32,869 nucleotides of DNA. Source: an uncultured beta proteobacterium. Its GTDB lineage: Bacteria > Pseudomonadota > Gammaproteobacteria > Burkholderiales > Burkholderiaceae_C. The DNA lies in the NCBI GenBank assembly GCA_903822435.1, contig CAIJPE010000204.1:1-32869 (forward strand), read 5' to 3'. The notes under the pieces were generated by a model. That model saw only the letters and a program-made list of their open reading frames with translations, was not told where the DNA came from and did not search any database. Positions 1-8,501 of this stretch are shown here, piece by piece (position 1 is the stretch's first letter; each line of letters starts with the position of its first letter). The position numbers and the translations under genes are program-made.

Positions 1-1
1 C

Positions 2-1045
2 CGCGAAGGCGGCCGTGAAGGTGGGCGCGAGGGTGGCCGTGACGGCAACCGCGAACCGCGCGAAGGGCGTGGAAACCGCGAAGGCCGCGACAACCGCCCG
101 CCCCGCACCGAAGCCCTGGCCGCCGATGCACCAGCCCCGACCGAACGCGCCGAAGGACGCCGCGGGCCGCGCCCCGAGCGCACGCCGCGCCCGGACGATG
201 CCGCCCCGGCCCAGCAGGCGTTCGTGGACACGGCCCCCGGTGCCGAAGGCGCCGCGGGCCCGGCAGCCGATGCCGAGCGCGATGGCCGCCGCCGCCGCCG
301 GCGCGGTGGACGCGACCGCGGCGAAGGCCGCCCGGAGGACACCGCACCGCGCAGCGACGACGCCCTGAACGGCCAGCCCCCGCAAGCGGTTGAAACCGTG
401 CCGATGGTGGCCGAGTCACCCGACGCGCTGCCGGCCGGCGGCGAGACGCCGGCCGCCACCGAAGGCGGCGAGCGCGAGCGCGGCCGCCGCCGTGGCCGCG
501 GCCGTGGACGCGACCGTGAAGGCCGCGAAGAGGGTGCGCAGGAAGCGCTGCCGCCGTCCGAGCCGACCGCGGTGCACTTCGAGCCCGAGGGCGCGGCACC
601 CGCTGAGACGGCCGCTGCGCTCGTCGTGGCCACAGCCCCCGTGGCCAACCCCGTGGAGCAACCAGTGGCCGTGGCGCAAGCTGCCGTGCCGGCAGCCCCG
701 GTACCGGTCGCGCCCGTGGCGCCGGTGGCCTTGGTGGCCCCGGTGGCACCCGCAGCTCCGGCGGTGCCCAAGGCGGCCGAGCCGATCCGCATCGAGCCGT
801 ACCACCTGCCCACGGATGCCCTGCATTCGCTGGCAGCCGCGGCAGGCCTGGAGTGGATCAACTCGGACGCCGAGAAGATCCGCCAGGTGCAGTCGGCCAT
901 GGCCGCCGAGCCGGTTCCGGTGCGCCAGCCGCGCGAGCCGCGCCGTGCGGTGGTCGTGGACGAAGGCCCGCTGGTGCTCGTGGAGACCCGCAAGGACCTG
1001 TCGCAGCTGAAGCTGCCGTTCGAATCGCAGGCCCCCGCGGCCTGA
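2..1045 (+). CDS. rne: Ribonuclease E, C-terminal part (5' end outside window)
   Basis: The frame is open from base 2 and ends at TGA 1043-1045, giving 347 visible residues with no catalytic domain. The visible part is the low-complexity tail of the RNase E/G family. Two Arg/Gly-rich blocks stand out (Gly-Gly-Arg-Glu repeats at the very start, then GRRRRRRGGRDRG and a similar block near 480-530), as does an Ala/Pro/Val repeat near 640-770. Such tails usually bind RNA and serve as a scaffold for degradosome partners. The last 85 residues are more ordered and end in a conserved-looking VLVETRKDLSQLKLPFE, which I associate with Burkholderiales RNase E. The enzyme cuts mRNA and rRNA precursors in the cytoplasm or at the membrane. 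Identification rests on the tail only. Confidence 0.85.
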   Translation, partial: REGGREGGREGGRDGNREPREGRGNREGRDNRPPRTEALAADAPAPTERAEGRRGPRPERTPRPDDAAPAQQAFVDTAPGAEGAAGPAADAERDGRRRRRRGGRDRGEGRPEDTAPRSDDALNGQPPQAVETVPMVAESPDALPAGGETPAATEGGERERGRRRGRGRGRDREGREEGAQEALPPSEPTAVHFEPEGAAPAETAAALVVATAPVANPVEQPVAVAQAAVPAAPVPVAPVAPVALVAPVAPAAPAVPKAAEPIRIEPYHLPTDALHSLAAAAGLEWINSDAEKIRQVQSAMAAEPVPVRQPREPRRAVVVDEGPLVLVETRKDLSQLKLPFESQAPAA

Positions 1046-1053
1046 TGGACCAG

Positions 1054-1076
1054 GGGGCCGGCTCGCCGTCGGCCCC
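1054..1076 (+). terminator. GC hairpin after rne
   Basis: A 7-bp stem (GGGGCCG 1054-1060, CGGCCCC 1070-1076) with a 9-base loop lies 8 bases after the rne stop. Only TT follows, so it is a weak intrinsic terminator at best. It lies between convergent genes and could act on both strands. Confidence 0.4.
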
Positions 1077-1105
1077 TTCAAGCAGCGCCCGGTGCGCCCG
1101 GGCCC

Positions 1106-2581
1106 TCAGCCGAACTGGATCTGGCCCACGCCGCCGGCTGCATCGCTGAACCGCAGGTGGTGGCTGAGGTCACGCAGGTCCACCTGCAACTCGGCCCATT
1201 CGGCACCGGCCTGCCAGCGCGTCGCCAACACGGCCGGGTCGCTGGGCATCAGCGCAAAGCTGCCACCGAAGGCCGGATGCGCGTTGCGCAGCCGGATCAA
1301 CGCCAACAGCTTCGACACCACGGGGCGGCCCAGCTGGGCGGCAATTTCTTCCGGGCTGTAGCGGTGCCGGTTGATGTCGCGGCCCACGCCGCTGGCACCC
1401 AGCAGCGACAGGTCGTTGTGGCCGGCCAGCAGGCCCACGTAGTACACCTGCGGCACGCCGGGCATGAAGAACTGGATGGCGCGGGCCAGCAGGTAGCTGC
1501 GGTCGTCGCGGGCCAGCGCATCGTAGAAGGTGCAGTTGACCTGGTACAGGTCCAGGTTGCTGGCGGCAGCGCCCGTGGCGCGCCGGCTGGCGCCCCCGCT
1601 GTTGAGGTGGATGCGCTCCACCAGCGCGTCCAGCTCGGCCGGTGGCACGAGGCCCGGCCGGCCGACACGGTCCGACGCATCGGCGCCGATGTCGATGATG
1701 CCGATGCCGTCGTGGGTGTCCAGCACGGTCAGCGCATTGTTCGGCCGCATGCCGATCCAGGTTTTCAGGGGCTCGGCCGTCTTGAAGAAGAAGGCGTGCA
1801 GCACCAGCGGCGGCAAGGCGAAGTCATACACCCAGTCGACCTGCCGAGCCACTTCGATCTGGCGCTGGTGGTGCGAATGGATCTCCACCAGCACCTCGAT
1901 GCCCAGGGCCCGCGCCTGCGCTGCGAAATCGCCGATGAAGGCGAAGGTCTCGGGCATCATGAAGCAGCTGGCACCGGCCCGCTTGAGCGCATAGCCCACG
2001 GCGTCCAGGCGCACCATGCGCACGCCGTTGTCGGCCAGCGTCTGCAGGATGGCAGCAAGGTAGGCCTGGCCTTGCGGCCCCTGTACGGCGATGTCGATCT
2101 GCTGCGGCGTGAAGGTGGTCCACAGGATGCGGCGGCGCCCACCGGCCAGCGTGACCGTGGTGAACGGCAGGCCCGGGCGCGGCCTGTAGATGGCCAGCAG
2201 GTCGGCCTCGGTGGCGCCCTGGGGGAACACGTCGTCGAAGCCCAGGAACAAGCCCGCGTGCGCCGAGGCATCCCCCTGCGCCACGTAGTCGAGGAACTGC
2301 GGCGAGTCGCTGGAGACGTGGTTGACGATCACGTCGGCCATCACTTCCATCGAGCCGGCCAGGCCCCGGATATCGGACCAGTCGCCCAGCCGCGGGTCGA
2401 CCTGGGTGTGGTCGATGGGGTCGAAGCCGGCATCGGCGCCATCCACCGGGTAGAAGAATGGCAGCAGATGCACGCCGCCGAAGACGCCCTTCAGCGGGCC
2501 CTCCAACAGGGCCTGAAGCTCGCGCAGGCCGCCGCCGCCCAGGCGATCGACGTAGGTGATGAGCTGGACCTGGTTCTTCAT
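1106..2581 (-). CDS. Sucrose phosphorylase (GH13 subfamily 18)
   Basis: Converts sucrose plus phosphate to alpha-glucose-1-phosphate and fructose in the cytoplasm, saving one ATP compared with hydrolysis. The protein has 491 residues, the usual length. Catalytic residues follow the GH13 pattern: Asp193 nucleophile in RLDAVGY, Glu233 acid/base in LVEIHSH, and the His290-Asp291 pair in DTHDGIG. The stretch AASNLDLYQVN, followed by PGVPQVYYVG and GRDINRH, matches true sucrose phosphorylases as I remember them rather than the glucosylglycerate-type relatives, so sucrose is the likely substrate. It starts at ATG 2581, which overlaps the transporter stop by four bases (ATGA), so it is the last gene of the receptor-transporter-phosphorylase unit. 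A phosphorylase specific for another glucoside is the main alternative. Confidence 0.93.
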   Translation of the reverse strand: MKNQVQLITYVDRLGGGGLRELQALLEGPLKGVFGGVHLLPFFYPVDGADAGFDPIDHTQVDPRLGDWSDIRGLAGSMEVMADVIVNHVSSDSPQFLDYVAQGDASAHAGLFLGFDDVFPQGATEADLLAIYRPRPGLPFTTVTLAGGRRRILWTTFTPQQIDIAVQGPQGQAYLAAILQTLADNGVRMVRLDAVGYALKRAGASCFMMPETFAFIGDFAAQARALGIEVLVEIHSHHQRQIEVARQVDWVYDFALPPLVLHAFFFKTAEPLKTWIGMRPNNALTVLDTHDGIGIIDIGADASDRVGRPGLVPPAELDALVERIHLNSGGASRRATGAAASNLDLYQVNCTFYDALARDDRSYLLARAIQFFMPGVPQVYYVGLLAGHNDLSLLGASGVGRDINRHRYSPEEIAAQLGRPVVSKLLALIRLRNAHPAFGGSFALMPSDPAVLATRWQAGAEWAELQVDLRDLSHHLRFSDAAGGVGQIQFG

Positions 2582-3912
2582 GCCGCGCGCCCCTGTGCGG
2601 CCGGTGCGGAGGCGGACTTGCGCGTGTTGACGAAGAGCACGGCCACGGCAGCGCAGGCCAGCAGGGTGCCGGCCAGGCGGATGACGTTGTCGGGCTGGCC
2701 GCCCAACACGCTGTGGTACATCAGCGGCAGCGTGACCATCTGGATCAGCATGGGAATGACGATGAACATGTTGAAGATGCCCATGTAGACGCCCGCCCGC
2801 TCCGGCGGAATGCTGCCGGCCAGCAGCACATAGGGGTTGCCCATGATGCTGGCCCAGGCCAGGCCCACGCCGAGCATCGGCAGGAACAGCCAGGCCCGGT
2901 CATGGATGGCCGGGATGGCCCACATGCCCGCGGCCGCGGCCAGCAGGCAGGCGGCATGGACCACCTTGGGGCCCAGGCGCCGCACCACGGGCAGCATGGC
3001 GAAAGCGGCGATGAAGGCCACGAAGTTGTAGAAGCCGCCGATCTGCCCGTTGAGCAGGCTGGCGTCGCGGAAGCCGGTCGAGCTGGCGTCGGTGGTGTCG
3101 AACACCGTCTTGGCCAGCGAGGGCACGATGTAGATCCAGTAGCACATCATTCCGTACCACTGGAAGAGTTTCATCCACCACAGGCGTCGCATGGTGGGCG
3201 GCATTTCGACCAGCGCGATCTTGATGTCGGTCAGGGTGGCACCCACGCCGCAGGGGCGGGCCCGCAACTCGGCCTTCTCGGCCTCGGACAGCGGCAGCTC
3301 GGGCACGCGCAGCACGCTCCACAGCACGGTGCCCAGCGACAGCACGGCCCCGATGACGAAAGCCGCCAGCGTCACCTGCGGGATGTGGTTGCCGCCCAGT
3401 GCGTCCTTGTTCATGCCCAGGCCCACGAGCAGGCTGGGCGAGAGGTAGGCCAGGGTCTGAGCCAGGCCCGTGAAGGCGCTCTGCGTCAGGAAACCCAGCG
3501 AGTGCTGGGCATGGGGCAGACGGTCGCTCACGTAGGCGCGGTACGGCTCCATGGTGACGTTGTTGGCGGCGTCCAGGATCCACAGCAGGCCGGCGGCAAA
3601 CCACAGGCTCGGGCTGTAGGGCATGAAGAGCAGCCCCAGGCTGCAGAGCACCGCGCCGATCAGGAAATACGGCGTGCGCCGGCCCCAACGGCTCACCGTG
3701 CGGTCGCTCAGGGCGCCGATGACGGGCTGCACGAGCAGCCCTGTCATCGGCCCGGCCAACCACAGCAGCGGCAGCTTGGCCTCGTCCGCGCCCAGGTACT
3801 GGTAGATCGGGCTCATGTTGGCCTGTTGCAGGCCAAAGCTGAACTGGATTCCGAAGAACCCCACGTTCATGTTGACGATCTGCCAGAACGAGAGCGTGGG
3901 CTTGGCGGACAT
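2578..3912 (-). CDS. Sugar:cation symporter of the GPH/SUT type, probably sucrose
   Basis: A 444-residue major facilitator with about twelve hydrophobic segments. The loop after segments 2-3 carries [18 protein letters not shown], the D-x-R-x-x-R-x-G-R-R-x-P pattern typical of sucrose/H+ symporters (plant SUT, SLC45, bacterial SuxC). It would move sugar from periplasm to cytoplasm, between the outer-membrane receptor encoded upstream and the phosphorylase encoded downstream. It starts at ATG 3912, eight bases past the receptor stop, and its stop overlaps the phosphorylase start. No clear Shine-Dalgarno is visible, consistent with coupling to the receptor gene. Substrate is inferred from the neighbours; the family also takes up other disaccharides such as maltose. 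Confidence 0.88.
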   Translation of the reverse strand: MSAKPTLSFWQIVNMNVGFFGIQFSFGLQQANMSPIYQYLGADEAKLPLLWLAGPMTGLLVQPVIGALSDRTVSRWGRRTPYFLIGAVLCSLGLLFMPYSPSLWFAAGLLWILDAANNVTMEPYRAYVSDRLPHAQHSLGFLTQSAFTGLAQTLAYLSPSLLVGLGMNKDALGGNHIPQVTLAAFVIGAVLSLGTVLWSVLRVPELPLSEAEKAELRARPCGVGATLTDIKIALVEMPPTMRRLWWMKLFQWYGMMCYWIYIVPSLAKTVFDTTDASSTGFRDASLLNGQIGGFYNFVAFIAAFAMLPVVRRLGPKVVHAACLLAAAAGMWAIPAIHDRAWLFLPMLGVGLAWASIMGNPYVLLAGSIPPERAGVYMGIFNMFIVIPMLIQMVTLPLMYHSVLGGQPDNVIRLAGTLLACAAVAVLFVNTRKSASAPAAQGRAA

Positions 3913-3920
3913 GGCTCGGC

Positions 3921-6188
3921 TCAGAACTGGTACTTCAGCGTCGCCCGCACCGTGCGGCCGTTGATGGCGCGGGCGGCATGGCCGTCGCCTTCGATCTCGG
4001 TGTAGCCCAGGGTGTTGAAGGCGTTGTTGGCCGAGACCGACAGCGAGGCCTTGTCGTTGAACTGGTAGCTCACGAAGGGGTTGACCACGATGTAGGCGGG
4101 CATGTTGATGGTGTTCGCATCATCGCCGTAGGACGATGAGGTGCCCACGATCGAGGCGCCCACGTCGAACGCGCCCACGCCGTAGCCCGGGCTGGCCTGC
4201 CACACGAATTCAGCCTGGCGGCGCGGCCGCTTGCCCACCGTGGTGGCGTCGCTGGAGTCCGTGATCTTGGCCTTGGTGTAGGTGCCGCCGCCGCTGATGT
4301 GGAAGTCACCCGCACGCCAGGCGAGTTCGAGCTCCAGCCCGTTGGCCGAGTACTTGTTGGCGGTGAACTTCTGGGTCGTGACCTCGTAGTTGCTCTCTTC
4401 GGTGCGGGCGTTGAAGAGCGTGGCAAAGACGCTCAGCGCTCCCTGGCGGTATTTGGCACCCGCCTCCGCCTGCGTGACCTTGTTCAGAGAGATGGGCACC
4501 GAGCCGTCGACCGGGTTGCCGTACAGCAGCCGGTCGGCGCTGAAGGACACGCCCTCGCTGCCGCGGGCGAACAGCGACAGATCCTTGTTCAGGGCGTAAT
4601 TGGCGCCGGCCGAGTACGAGGTGTGCGAGACCTTGTAGTCGACCTTGCCCTGCGTGGCCGGATCCCAGGTGCCGGTGGTGGCATTGCCGGAGAGGTAGTA
4701 GCCGCTGGCCTTCTGGCTGTCCTTGCGGACACTGGCGTCCAGGTTCAACGCGCCCAGTTCGTAGGTCACGGCGGCGTACGGCGACATTTGTGTGTACTCG
4801 ACGTCGAAGTTGCGCACGCAGCAGCCGCCGAAGGTGCTGAAGCCGGTGCCCACGGGCGCCGCGGTGGGCACGCCGGTGTTGCTGACGACCTGGGCGCCCT
4901 CACCCTTCATCTGGAACTGGTAGGTGTTCCAGAACCAGGTCTCGGCCACGTTCTGTACGCCGGTGAACAGGCCACCGGTGAGGTTGAGCTTGCCACCTCC
5001 CACGGCCAGGGCCTTGCTGACCTTGATCTCGTTGAAGAGATTGTCGAAGTTGTCCAGCGAGGTGTTGAACAGCACGCCCGCGAACGAGGTGGCGGTGCCG
5101 TTGTTGCCGTTGTCGGAAGGGAACAGGCCCATGAAGCGGCCGCCGTTGGCCGCCTTGCGGAATTTCTCGTCCAGCGTCCAGCCGTCGCCCAGCTTGAGCG
5201 AAGCCTCGGCCCCGAAGGACGTGCTGGTGACGTGCAGGCCGTCGTGCGGGTTGCTGACGCTGCTGCTGCCGTCCTTGTTCAGGCCCACGTCGCGCGTCAG
5301 GCTCGGGGTGATGAAGAAGGCTGTGCGCGGGTCGATACCGGGGATGGTGTTGATGGTTCCGTTGGTCACGGTGACCGGCACCGGCAGCAGCGTGGGCGTG
5401 CGGTCGTTGAGGAACTTCATGCTCAGCCGCACATAGCCGTTGTCCAGCTGCTGGGTGATGTTGGCACGGATCTGCCCGCCGTTGGCGGCGTTGTAGCCGA
5501 TGGGACGACCGCCTTCGCCGATGCGCTCGAAGCCGCCGATGTGGAAGGTGGTGGCGGGGCCCAGCTTGCCACCGTAGTCGGCGTCCACGCGGAACTCCTG
5601 GCGGTCCAGGCCCAGGGTGAGCGCCGCGGCACCCCCGGCCTGCGAGCCGGTCTTGCTGATGAAGTTGACGATGCCGCCGGGCGAGTTGGTGGCCAGCGTG
5701 GAGGCCGAGCCGCCGCGCACCACTTCCAGCCGGTCGACGTTGGAATCGGCCCGCAGCCACTGGTCGGCCGTGCCGAAGGCGATGTCGCCGAACAGCAGCA
5801 CCGGCAGGCCGTCTTCCTGCATCTGCACGTAGCGGGCGCCGCCTGCCGAGATGGGCACGCCGCGCACCGTGAGGTTGGCGTTGCCTTCGCCGCCCGAGGA
5901 CTCGGCGCGCAGGCCCGGGATGGTGCGCAGCAGCTCGGTGGCGCTCAAGGCGCCGCTGCGTTCGATCTGCTCGGAATCCAGCGAGCTGATGGAGACGCTG
6001 GAGCGCATCTTGGACGTGCGCGTGGTGGTGCCGGTGACGACGATGCGGTCGAGCTGCAGCGTGTCGCTGGCAGCCGGCGTGGCGGCATCCTGGGCCATGG
6101 CCGTGCCCATTTGCAGCAGGGCCAGCGAGATCGTGAGGGCCAGCGGGTGGCGGCGCGGACGGGCGCAGAACGGGGCACGAGCGGACAT
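3921..6188 (-). CDS. TonB-dependent outer-membrane receptor, probably for sucrose
   Basis: Energised uptake of a ligand across the outer membrane. The 755-residue protein has a signal peptide (basic MSARAPFCARPRRHP, hydrophobic core, cleavage after AMA), a TonB-box-like DRIVVTGT, a plug domain with LLRTIPGLR, NLTVRGVP and RLEVVRGG, then a long beta-barrel ending in the aromatic C-terminus LKYQF. A Cys-Cys pair (GGCC) sits in a likely surface loop mid-barrel. I chose ATG 6188 because AAGGAG lies five bases upstream. An in-frame ATG at 6257 would lie inside the operator and put residues before the signal peptide. It is first gene of the sucrose unit, followed after eight bases by the transporter. 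The arrangement resembles the Xanthomonas sux locus (receptor SuxA), with a phosphorylase in place of amylosucrase. Confidence 0.9.
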   Translation of the reverse strand: MSARAPFCARPRRHPLALTISLALLQMGTAMAQDAATPAASDTLQLDRIVVTGTTTRTSKMRSSVSISSLDSEQIERSGALSATELLRTIPGLRAESSGGEGNANLTVRGVPISAGGARYVQMQEDGLPVLLFGDIAFGTADQWLRADSNVDRLEVVRGGSASTLATNSPGGIVNFISKTGSQAGGAAALTLGLDRQEFRVDADYGGKLGPATTFHIGGFERIGEGGRPIGYNAANGGQIRANITQQLDNGYVRLSMKFLNDRTPTLLPVPVTVTNGTINTIPGIDPRTAFFITPSLTRDVGLNKDGSSSVSNPHDGLHVTSTSFGAEASLKLGDGWTLDEKFRKAANGGRFMGLFPSDNGNNGTATSFAGVLFNTSLDNFDNLFNEIKVSKALAVGGGKLNLTGGLFTGVQNVAETWFWNTYQFQMKGEGAQVVSNTGVPTAAPVGTGFSTFGGCCVRNFDVEYTQMSPYAAVTYELGALNLDASVRKDSQKASGYYLSGNATTGTWDPATQGKVDYKVSHTSYSAGANYALNKDLSLFARGSEGVSFSADRLLYGNPVDGSVPISLNKVTQAEAGAKYRQGALSVFATLFNARTEESNYEVTTQKFTANKYSANGLELELAWRAGDFHISGGGTYTKAKITDSSDATTVGKRPRRQAEFVWQASPGYGVGAFDVGASIVGTSSSYGDDANTINMPAYIVVNPFVSYQFNDKASLSVSANNAFNTLGYTEIEGDGHAARAINGRTVRATLKYQF

Positions 6189-6193
6189 GGTGT

Positions 6194-6199
6194 CTCCTT
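6194..6199 (-). promoter_or_regulatory. Ribosome binding site of the TonB receptor
   Basis: AAGGAG on the - strand, five bases before ATG 6188. It decides this start over the ATG at 6257. Confidence 0.75.
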
Positions 6200-6230
6200 C
6201 AGGGGTTTGTACGAGCGCTGAGGATGGCGA

Positions 6231-6247
6231 TTGCAAACGTTTTGCAA
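6231..6247. promoter_or_regulatory. LacI-type operator, proximal copy
   Basis: TTGCAAACGTTTTGCAA, a near-palindrome with TTGCAA at both ends and the central CG usual for LacI/PurR-family sites. It lies 43 bases before the receptor ATG and shares its right half-site (6242-6247) with the next operator. The LacI-family gene just upstream is the obvious candidate to bind it. Confidence 0.7.
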
Positions 6248-6257
6248 TCGATTGCAA
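6242..6257. promoter_or_regulatory. LacI-type operator, perfect 16-bp palindrome
   Basis: TTGCAATCGATTGCAA is identical to its own reverse complement and has the central CG of LacI-family operators. Its centre is 10 bp from the centre of the overlapping proximal copy, about one helical turn. It lies directly upstream of the receptor-transporter-phosphorylase unit. I could not place a convincing -35/-10 pair here. Confidence 0.75.
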
Positions 6258-6353
6258 ACTAGGGAAAACCTGCCCCTGCTTGGTGCAGGTTGAATCCTGT
6301 TCGTGCCCGGTTTAAGGGCTCTCGGCGGATTGGCCAGCGGGAATGGGTCCTGC

Positions 6354-6369
6354 TGCAATCGATGCGCAA
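6354..6369. promoter_or_regulatory. Degenerate operator half-site after the regulator gene
   Basis: TGCAATCGAT (6354-6363) equals ten bases of the perfect operator, but the other arm is degraded to GCGCA. Its centre is 111 bp from that of the perfect site. It could be an auxiliary repressor site or a chance match. Confidence 0.3.
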
Positions 6370-6393
6370 CCAGGGCGGCCTGGGGAGCCCCCT

Positions 6394-7434
6394 TCAGGCT
6401 GAGTGAAGGGGCGCGCTATCCCGGACCATCAACCGCACGGGCAAGGTCCGCGGCGGCGCCAGGTCGCCGCGCAGCAAGGCCAGCAGGGCATCCACGAGCT
6501 CGGCGCCGGCCAGGCCCACGGGCTGGTGCACGGTGGTCAGGGGCGGGTCGCTGTAGGTGGCCACCGGCATGTCGTCATAGCCCACCACGGCCACGTCGCG
6601 CGGCACCTGCCGGCCGCTGGCCCGTACGGCCTGCACCGCCTGCAGGGCCAGCAGGTCGCTGCAGGCCAGAACCCCGTCGAAAGGCAGGCCGTTGGCGCAC
6701 AGCCGGTCCAGCGCCTCGCGCGCGGCCACGATCTCGAAGGGCACCGGCAGCTCCAGCCGCGGGTCGGGCTGCAGGCCGGCGTCCCTCAGGGCTTGCCGAT
6801 AGCCTTGAAGGCGCAACGCCACCTCGGGCAGCTGGGCGTCGCCCAGGAAGACGATCCGTTGACGGCCCGCCGCCAGCAGGTGTCCCGTGGCCATCGCGCC
6901 GCCGGCCACGTTGTCGCCGCCCACGCTGCAGTACAGCTGCTGCGGCAATTGACCGCCCCACACCACCAGAGGCACCTTGCGCGCGGCCAGGCCGTTGAGC
7001 TGGTCGTGGTGGCGCCACTGGCCGATGATCACCAGGCCGATGGCACGGCCGGAGTCGAAGAGCTGGGCCGCGCTGTCCAGGTGCTCGGCATCCACGCGAG
7101 AGAGCAGCATGTCGTAGCCGCGGTCGGTCAGGGCATCGGCGATGGAACCCACGATCGACAGGAAGAACGGGTCCGAGATGTGCTGCCGCGATTGCGCGTC
7201 GTAGGGCACGACCACCGCGATGGTCTGGTTCTTCTGCAGGCGCAGGTTCTGCGCGCCCAGGTTGATGCTGTAGTTGAGCGAGCGGGCCAGCTGCCCGATG
7301 CGGTCCCGTGTCTCGTCGTTGACCAGCTTGCTGCCGTTCAGCGCGCGCGACACGGTCGAGACCGACACGCCGGCCAGCCGCGCGATATCGGCCATCTGCA
7401 GGCGCTTGGCCTCCGCCCCCCGCCCCCCGCTCAC
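6394..7434 (-). CDS. LacI-family transcriptional regulator of the sucrose locus
   Basis: A 346-residue repressor. The N-terminal helix-turn-helix reads MADIARLAGVSVSTVSRALN, followed by a hinge (NLRLQKNQTIAVVVP) and a periplasmic-binding-protein-like effector domain. The C-terminal domain carries DGVLACSDLLALQAVQAV and VAVVGYDDMPVATYSDPPLTTV, standard for the family. The regulator likely binds the two operators at 6231-6257 and releases them when sucrose or a product is present. I chose GTG 7434, which overlaps the nagZ stop as GTGA; ATG 7395 is a possible alternative start (333 residues) with GGAGG rather far upstream. Because it is coupled to nagZ, it is probably transcribed with the housekeeping operon and not from its own promoter. 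Effector identity is inferred. Confidence 0.9.
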   Translation of the reverse strand: MSGGRGAEAKRLQMADIARLAGVSVSTVSRALNGSKLVNDETRDRIGQLARSLNYSINLGAQNLRLQKNQTIAVVVPYDAQSRQHISDPFFLSIVGSIADALTDRGYDMLLSRVDAEHLDSAAQLFDSGRAIGLVIIGQWRHHDQLNGLAARKVPLVVWGGQLPQQLYCSVGGDNVAGGAMATGHLLAAGRQRIVFLGDAQLPEVALRLQGYRQALRDAGLQPDPRLELPVPFEIVAAREALDRLCANGLPFDGVLACSDLLALQAVQAVRASGRQVPRDVAVVGYDDMPVATYSDPPLTTVHQPVGLAGAELVDALLALLRGDLAPPRTLPVRLMVRDSAPLHSA

Positions 7435-8501
7435 GGCAGTCGCTCGAGCGCGTGCTGGTAGTCGCCGTCGTGCATCAATTCGTCCCAGGCCAGCGGGGGT
7501 TGCTGGGGCAACAGCGCCAGGCGGCGGACCTCGCTGTCGGCGTCGGGGTTCCAGCGGTCGTCTGCGGCGCCGTGCGCCAGTTCGTCCAGCAACTCGTCGA
7601 GCACGCGCAGCCCCGGCGCCGACTGGTTGCACAACAGCACCATGTCGCAGCCTGCGTTCAGCGCCAGCATGGCGGCCTCGGGCGCGCTCAGCGGGCTGCC
7701 ATCGAGCTGCCGCGCTGCCGTCATGCCCAGGTCGTCGCTGAAGATCGCCCCATTGAAGCCGAGCTGGCCGCGCAGGATCTCGCGCAGCCAGCGGTCCGAA
7801 TAGCCCGCAGGGCGGTGATCGACCTTGGGATAGATCACGTGGGCGGGCATCACGGCCTTCAGCACGGTGCCCAGGCTGTCGTAAGGCCGCGCATCGTCGG
7901 CCATGATGGCCTTCAGGCTGCGCCGGTCCACGGGCACCGCGGTGTGGCTGTCGGCCGCCACGTGGCCATGGCCGGGGAAGTGCTTGGCGCAATGGGCCAT
8001 GCCGCTCAGCAGCATGCCGTGGATCAGGCTCTTGGCCAGCATCGCAGCCACGCGGGGGTCGCGGTGCAACGCGCGCTCGCCGATGACGGTGCTCGGGCCG
8101 TGGTCGAGGTCCAGCACGGGCGCGAAGCTGAGGTCCACGCCACAGGCGCGCAGTTCGGCCGCCATCACCCGGCCCTGCGCCGAGGCCGCATCGATGGCCC
8201 GCATCGGGTCGCGCATCCACAGCTCGCCCAGGGTGCGCTGCGACGACAGTGCCGTGAAGCCGTCGCTGCGGAATCGCTGCACGCGCCCGCCCTCGTGGTC
8301 CACGGCGATCAACAGGTCGCGGCGCACCTTCTTGATGGCCGCGTTCAGCTCGGTGAGCTGACGGCGGTGCTCGAAGTTGCGGGCAAAGAGCACCACGCCG
8401 CCGGTCAGCGGGTGCTTGAGCCGACGGCGGTCGGCCGCCGTGAGCGCGGTGCCCGCGACGTCGAGCATCACGGCGCCGTGGGGCGGTGTGGGTTCGATCA
8501 T
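7431..8501 (-). CDS. nagZ: Beta-N-acetylhexosaminidase (cytoplasmic, GH3)
   Basis: Removes N-acetylglucosamine from anhydromuropeptides during cell-wall recycling. The 356-residue protein has no signal peptide, as expected for the cytoplasmic enzyme. GH3 NagZ marks are [11 protein letters not shown] near 68-77, KHFPGHG at 173-179 with the mobile-loop His in AADSH, and the nucleophile Asp in FSDDLGM near 254-260. ATG 8501 overlaps the acpS stop by four bases (ATGA) and has GGAGG ten bases upstream; in-frame codons further upstream read through acpS and are not used. Its own stop overlaps the GTG of the LacI regulator. Beyond recycling, NagZ products induce AmpC beta-lactamase in some species; no such genes are seen here. 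Confidence 0.95.
   Translation of the reverse strand: MIEPTPPHGAVMLDVAGTALTAADRRRLKHPLTGGVVLFARNFEHRRQLTELNAAIKKVRRDLLIAVDHEGGRVQRFRSDGFTALSSQRTLGELWMRDPMRAIDAASAQGRVMAAELRACGVDLSFAPVLDLDHGPSTVIGERALHRDPRVAAMLAKSLIHGMLLSGMAHCAKHFPGHGHVAADSHTAVPVDRRSLKAIMADDARPYDSLGTVLKAVMPAHVIYPKVDHRPAGYSDRWLREILRGQLGFNGAIFSDDLGMTAARQLDGSPLSAPEAAMLALNAGCDMVLLCNQSAPGLRVLDELLDELAHGAADDRWNPDADSEVRRLALLPQQPPLAWDELMHDGDYQHALERLP

Noticed and set aside
1157..2788. Long + strand open frame opposite the phosphorylase (543 codons)
   Set aside because: His/Gln/Val-rich composition is the mirror of a GC-rich gene; the - strand frame carries all GH13 catalytic motifs.
4299..6221. 640-codon + strand frame opposite the TonB receptor
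   Set aside because: No domain or ribosome site; the - strand receptor explains the region fully.
6189..6257. N-terminal extension of the receptor to ATG 6257
   Set aside because: The codons would lie within the operators and before a complete signal peptide; ATG 6188 has a good ribosome site.
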